Source: Anaerovibrio slackiae
GTDB taxonomy: Bacteria > Bacillota > Negativicutes > Selenomonadales > Selenomonadaceae
NCBI RefSeq assembly: GCF_009695585.1
Contig: NZ_VUNR01000025.1
Coordinates: 1-45,542, forward strand
DNA length: 45,542 bases
Direction of reading: 5' to 3'
The notes beneath the pieces were generated by a model. It did not search any database. It was given only the letters and a program-made list of their open reading frames with translations, and was not told the origin of the DNA. The position numbers and the translations under genes were made by a program. This document shows, in pieces, positions 42,929 through 45,542 of the stretch. Positions within the stretch are counted from its first letter, which is position 1. The number at the start of each line of letters is the position of its first letter.

Positions 42929-44208
42929 TGAATATTTTAGTAGTAGGCAGCGGTGCCCGTGAGCATACCTTGGTGTGGAAGCTGGCACAGAGCGAAAAGG
43001 CTGATAAGATTTATGCTGTGCCGGGCAATCCGGGCATGGCGGAGCTGGCTGAGTGCATTGAGGGCGTGTCCATTACGGATAATGCTGCCCTGGTAAAGCT
43101 GGCGCAGGAAAAGAATGTGGAGCTGGCAGTGGTAGGGCCTGAGGTGCCTTTGACTAATGGTGCTGTGGATGCCTTTAATGACGCAGGTATCAAGGCATTT
43201 GGCCCGGTGCAGGCAGCAGCTGAGATTGAGGGCTCCAAGTCTTTCTCTAAAAATCTCATGAAGAAGTACAACATCCCTACTGCCAAGTATGAGGTATTTA
43301 CCGAGGCTGAGGCAGCCAAGGCATATATCAGGGCAGAGGGTGCGCCTATCGTCATCAAGGCTGACGGCCTGGCAGCAGGCAAGGGCGTTATCGTTGCCAT
43401 GACGCTGGATGAGGCTCTTGGTGCCATTGATGAAATCATGGGTGACAAGGCATTTGGCAGTGCAGGCAGCCGGGTGGTTGTTGAGGAATTCATGGCTGGC
43501 GAGGAGGTTTCCGTGCTGTGCTTTACCGACGGCAGGACTATCCTGCCGATGGTTCCATCCCAGGACCACAAGCGTGTCTTTGATAACGACCAGGGACCTA
43601 ATACCGGCGGCATGGGTGCTTATGCACCTGCTCCTGTAGGAACGCCTGAGCTTCTGGCCCAGGTGCAGAAGGAAATCCTTGAGCCAACCATCAAGGCTAT
43701 GGAAGCAGAGGGACGCCTGTACAAGGGTTGCCTCTATGCCGGGCTGATGGTGACTGAGCAGGGACCAAAGGTTGTTGAGTTCAATGCCCGCTTCGGCGAC
43801 CCGGAGACTCAGGTGGTATTGCCGCTTCTGGAGAGCGATCTGGTTGAGGTTATGCTGGCATGCATTGATGGCAAGCTGGCTGAGACCGAGGTGAAGTGGA
43901 GCAAGGGGGCAGCTGTCTGCATCGTTATGGCAGCCGGTGGCTATCCAAAGTCCTACAACAAGGGTGACGAGATTACCGGCCTTGCTGATGTGGCAGCTGA
44001 TGGAAGCATGGTGTTCCATGCCGGAACCTCCGCCAAGGATGGGAAGATTTACACCAACGGCGGCCGTGTGCTGGGTGTTGTTTCTAAGGCAGAGGGCATC
44101 AAGGAAGCTGTTGACAAGGCTTATGCCGGTGTAGCAAAGATTTCCTTCAAGGATGCCCACTTCCGCCATGACATTGCTCACTGGGCATTGGAAAGACTGG
44201 CGAAGTAA
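42928..44208 (+). CDS. purD: Phosphoribosylamine-glycine ligase (GAR synthetase)
   Basis: A 426-residue ATP-grasp enzyme. NILVVGSGAREHTLVWKL, VVGPEVPLTNG, FGPVQAAAEIEGSKSFSKNLM, IVIKADGLAAGKGVIVA, SQDHKRVFDNDQGPNTGGMGAY and VVEFNARFGDPETQVVLPLL are diagnostic. It joins glycine to phosphoribosylamine. Its start overlaps the purH stop by one base. Last gene of the cluster; purC, purL, purB and purK are not in the window. Confidence 0.97.
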   Translation: MNILVVGSGAREHTLVWKLAQSEKADKIYAVPGNPGMAELAECIEGVSITDNAALVKLAQEKNVELAVVGPEVPLTNGAVDAFNDAGIKAFGPVQAAAEIEGSKSFSKNLMKKYNIPTAKYEVFTEAEAAKAYIRAEGAPIVIKADGLAAGKGVIVAMTLDEALGAIDEIMGDKAFGSAGSRVVVEEFMAGEEVSVLCFTDGRTILPMVPSQDHKRVFDNDQGPNTGGMGAYAPAPVGTPELLAQVQKEILEPTIKAMEAEGRLYKGCLYAGLMVTEQGPKVVEFNARFGDPETQVVLPLLESDLVEVMLACIDGKLAETEVKWSKGAAVCIVMAAGGYPKSYNKGDEITGLADVAADGSMVFHAGTSAKDGKIYTNGGRVLGVVSKAEGIKEAVDKAYAGVAKISFKDAHFRHDIAHWALERLAK

Positions 44209-44263
44209 ACGGCAACTAGTAAAAGAACAAAAAGCAATTAGAAAAGTAAATTAGATTTGTGAT

Positions 44264-44310
44264 AAAGCACTTATGAGAACTGTTTCATTGGTTTTCATAA
44301 GTGCTTTTGT
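44264..44310 (+). terminator. Terminator of the purine operon
   Basis: AAAGCACTTATGA (44264-44276) pairs with TCATAAGTGCTTT (44295-44307), followed by a short T-rich run. Confidence 0.85.
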
Positions 44311-44386
44311 TTAATTTCAGTTTGTTGTAGTGGGTGTTTGTTACTTCGTACATATACTGACTGAAATAGTTTGGTAGTTCGTGGAC

Positions 44387-44729
44387 TCTGTTCAGACATT
44401 TTAAAGGGACAGGTAGTGGCAGTACCCATAGAAAACTCGCTCTCGCTCGGAGGGGTGACAAAACCCTATCTCCATGATTATTTTCGGTCTAAATCCTTGT
44501 CTGCGTTGTTGTCGTCGGTCGGCATGGAACCACCATGCCTTCCTCCTCCGCCTAGCATACAAGGATTTATCCTCGAAACTAATTCATGTCAATAGGGTTT
44601 CGTCATCCCCTGCGCCTCGCGCTTCTAAGCTCCTGCATCGCTTATGCTCGCACTCGCTAAGAAGCGAGGCTGCACTCAAGGTTTTCTTTGGGTACATGCC
44701 ACACCTGTCCTTCTTTTTGTCTGAACAGA
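44387..44729. other. Long hairpin element B (candidate structured RNA or mobile palindrome)
   Basis: End arms TCTGTTCAGACA (44387-44398) and TGTCTGAACAGA (44718-44729) are perfect complements. The next stem, AAGGGACAGGTAGTGGCAGTACCC (44404-44427), pairs with GGGTACATGCCACACCTGTCCTT (44690-44712), and GAAAAC with GTTTTC. CGCTCTCGCTC (44438-44448) lies in the same place as in element A. An extra arm follows: GGGGTGACAAAACCCTAT (from 44452) with ATAGGGTTTCGTCATCCCC (to 44610), capped by GGCATGG/CCATGCC. A third stem, TGCGCCTCGCGCTTCT with AGAAGCGAGGCTGCA, matches element A's GCCTCGCG stem. No credible protein is encoded. Confidence 0.75.
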
Positions 44730-44995
44730 TACAACAAAATAATCCAACTGCATTCAATTATTATGCAACTGTAGCAACTAATCTGACTTTACCCTGGAAT
44801 CCACTAGTTTTAGCCATTGGGAGTATGTCAAAACTACCTAAAGTGACTATGCTTTGCTATAATATTTATGGGGAGTTGCATAATGGAAAGAAGGGTGCTG
44901 AAGATATCATGGGCACAAGATTTTAAAATATGAGTCAAAGAATATATATATCAGAGCACTTATTGATTTTTTGGCAAGGAAGGTTGGTGGATGAG
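44730..44995. other. Region between element B and the zinc-finger gene
   Basis: TATAAT at 44858-44863 is a plausible -10. It is followed by a well-placed GGGAG and a 16-codon open frame (44883-44933, MERRVLKISWAQDFKI) that may be a leader peptide or the stump of a lost partner gene. Nothing else is supported. Confidence 0.4.
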
Positions 44996-45298
44996 ATGCG
45001 GTGCTTGATTTGCAGGAATGGTATCATGAATAAGGATGTAGGAACATATTTTACTCAGATGCAAGGCTGCTATGTGATTATTGAGAATGTTCCTTGCTGG
45101 AAATGTGACCAGTGCGGAGAGATTGTATATTCAGCATCTGTATTGGAAAAGATTGAGGAGATTTTGGAAAAGGTGGAAAAGGTTGCCAGTAAGATTTTTA
45201 TCTTAATGTGGCAGAAAACTCCCTGCCTCTATAGGCGGGAGATGAATGCCACGTCCACCGAATTTACGCAAGTAATTGAGGTGGACAATAGAACATAG
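44996..45298 (+). CDS. YgiT-type zinc-finger protein, C terminus probably replaced by an IS end
   Basis: ATG 44996 starts the family pattern MRCLICRNGIMNKDVGTYFTQ. The four zinc cysteines are C-x2-C at residues 3-6 and C-x2-C in CWKCDQCGEIVYS. The helix VLEKIEEILEKVEKVASKIFI follows. Homologues of the YgiT/MqsA N-domain type normally stop a few residues later, near 75-80. Here the frame continues through ~25 unrelated residues encoded by two inverted repeats that look like the left end of the downstream IS. Such proteins are often antitoxins beside a small toxin gene, but no intact partner is visible. Confidence 0.7.
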   Translation: MRCLICRNGIMNKDVGTYFTQMQGCYVIIENVPCWKCDQCGEIVYSASVLEKIEEILEKVEKVASKIFILMWQKTPCLYRREMNATSTEFTQVIEVDNRT

Positions 45299-45334
45299 TG
45301 GTGATATAATAATAAGTGACAGGAGGTGAACGAT
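45219..45334 (+). mobile_element. Left end of an IS200/IS605-type element
   Basis: Hairpin CTCCCTGCC (45219-45227) with GGCGGGAG (45234-45241), then GTCCACC (45253-45259) with GGTGGAC (45280-45286) reinforced by AATTTAC/GTAATT. Subterminal hairpins ahead of tnpB are the end structures of this IS group. The exact junction with the zinc-finger gene cannot be placed without an empty-site comparison. Confidence 0.55.
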
Positions 45335-45542
45335 GTGTTACAGCAAAAAGGCTATCAGTATCGAATATATCCCACTAAACAACAGCAACAGCTAATCAAT
45401 CAGACACTGGGATGTGCCAGGTTTGTGTATAACAGGTTTTTGAATATCCGTAAAGAAGCATGGACAAATTCAAAAACAAGCGTGACTTACAAGCAGACCA
45501 GCAAAATGCTGACCGAGTTAAAATGTGAGCCGGACTATGTAT
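45335..45542 (+). CDS. tnpB: TnpB (IS200/IS605 family RNA-guided nuclease), 5' part
   Basis: GTG 45335 follows AGGAGGTGA by seven bases. The first 69 residues read LQQKGYQYRIYPTKQQQQLIN then TLGCARFVYNRFLN, the standard TnpB/OrfB N terminus (YRxYPTxxQ, GxxRFVYN). The gene continues past the window, so the RuvC catalytic residues and the 3' omega-RNA region are not visible. No tnpA lies upstream. The family makes RNA-guided DNA cuts that help retain the IS. Confidence 0.88.
   Translation, partial: MLQQKGYQYRIYPTKQQQQLINQTLGCARFVYNRFLNIRKEAWTNSKTSVTYKQTSKMLTELKCEPDYV

Noticed and set aside
44371-44926. Two plus-strand open frames through element B
   Set aside because: They run through both arms of a large hairpin and encode arm-derived, unstructured sequence.
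1-45542. rRNA or tRNA genes
   Set aside because: No conserved rRNA segments or tRNA T-arm/anticodon patterns were noticed on either strand; a tRNAscan run would be decisive.

Overview
The window is a bacterial chromosome segment. Low-to-medium GC, Shine-Dalgarno-led genes with frequent GTG/TTG starts, a CIRCE-controlled htpG, a B. subtilis-type Fe-S PurF, a stand-alone IMP cyclohydrolase and several PD-(D/E)XK 'Rpn/putative transposase' relics suggest a diderm Firmicute, probably Negativicutes (Selenomonas/Anaerovibrio-like). The taxonomic call is inference from gene style, not from a marker search.

Region 1 (1-2797) is a phage- or plasmid-like replication module on the minus strand: a small winged-helix-like protein, a DnaC-like helicase loader and a DnaD-like replisome organiser. 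The organiser's linker is encoded by 15-bp palindromic iterons, a good candidate for an internal origin. An AT-rich tract and a long inverted repeat lie between this module and a plus-strand XRE regulator.

Region 2 (2798-21733) is a surface-polysaccharide locus: XRE regulator, Wzz-like chain-length protein, WbaP/WcaJ-type initiating phosphosugar transferase, seven glycosyltransferase-type genes counting the atypical GT2-like one, an EpsG/Wzy-like polymerase, a PglK-like ABC flippase (no Wzx is seen), a methyltransferase, UDP-glucose dehydrogenase, an RfbE-like aminotransferase with a NeuD/PglD-type acyltransferase, and a closing AraC regulator. The middle is clearly AT-richer than its flanks, as expected for an exchanged O-antigen/capsule block. 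It is interrupted by two broken nuclease/transposase genes and followed by a third.

Region 3 (21825-34181) is mostly core: ftsZ, an orphan ferric-type binding protein, rimO, a secreted protein and htpG with a CIRCE operator. Next come two unrecognised genes bracketed by a repeated hairpin. A phosphate pair follows: a PstS-like lipoprotein whose two lobes are circularly permuted, behind a Pho-box-like promoter, and an Na/Pi symporter with a PhoU-like tail.

Region 4 (34190-38196) has a long hairpin element, a divergent AraC regulator and a DapF-like short protein. It also has a YeiH-family transporter with a strongly structured leader and a 63-residue membrane partner.

Region 5 (38218-44307) is the purine operon purE-F-M-N-H(cyclohydrolase only)-D, with a terminator after purD.

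Region 6 (44387-45542) holds a second, larger copy of the long hairpin element and a YgiT-type zinc-finger gene. The 3' end of that gene appears overwritten by the left end of an IS200/IS605-type element, whose tnpB runs off the window.

The most promising undescribed feature is the pair of long hairpin elements (34190-34337 and 44387-44729). They share loop motifs and architecture, while their outer stems differ in sequence but remain complementary. No rRNA, tRNA or CRISPR array was seen.
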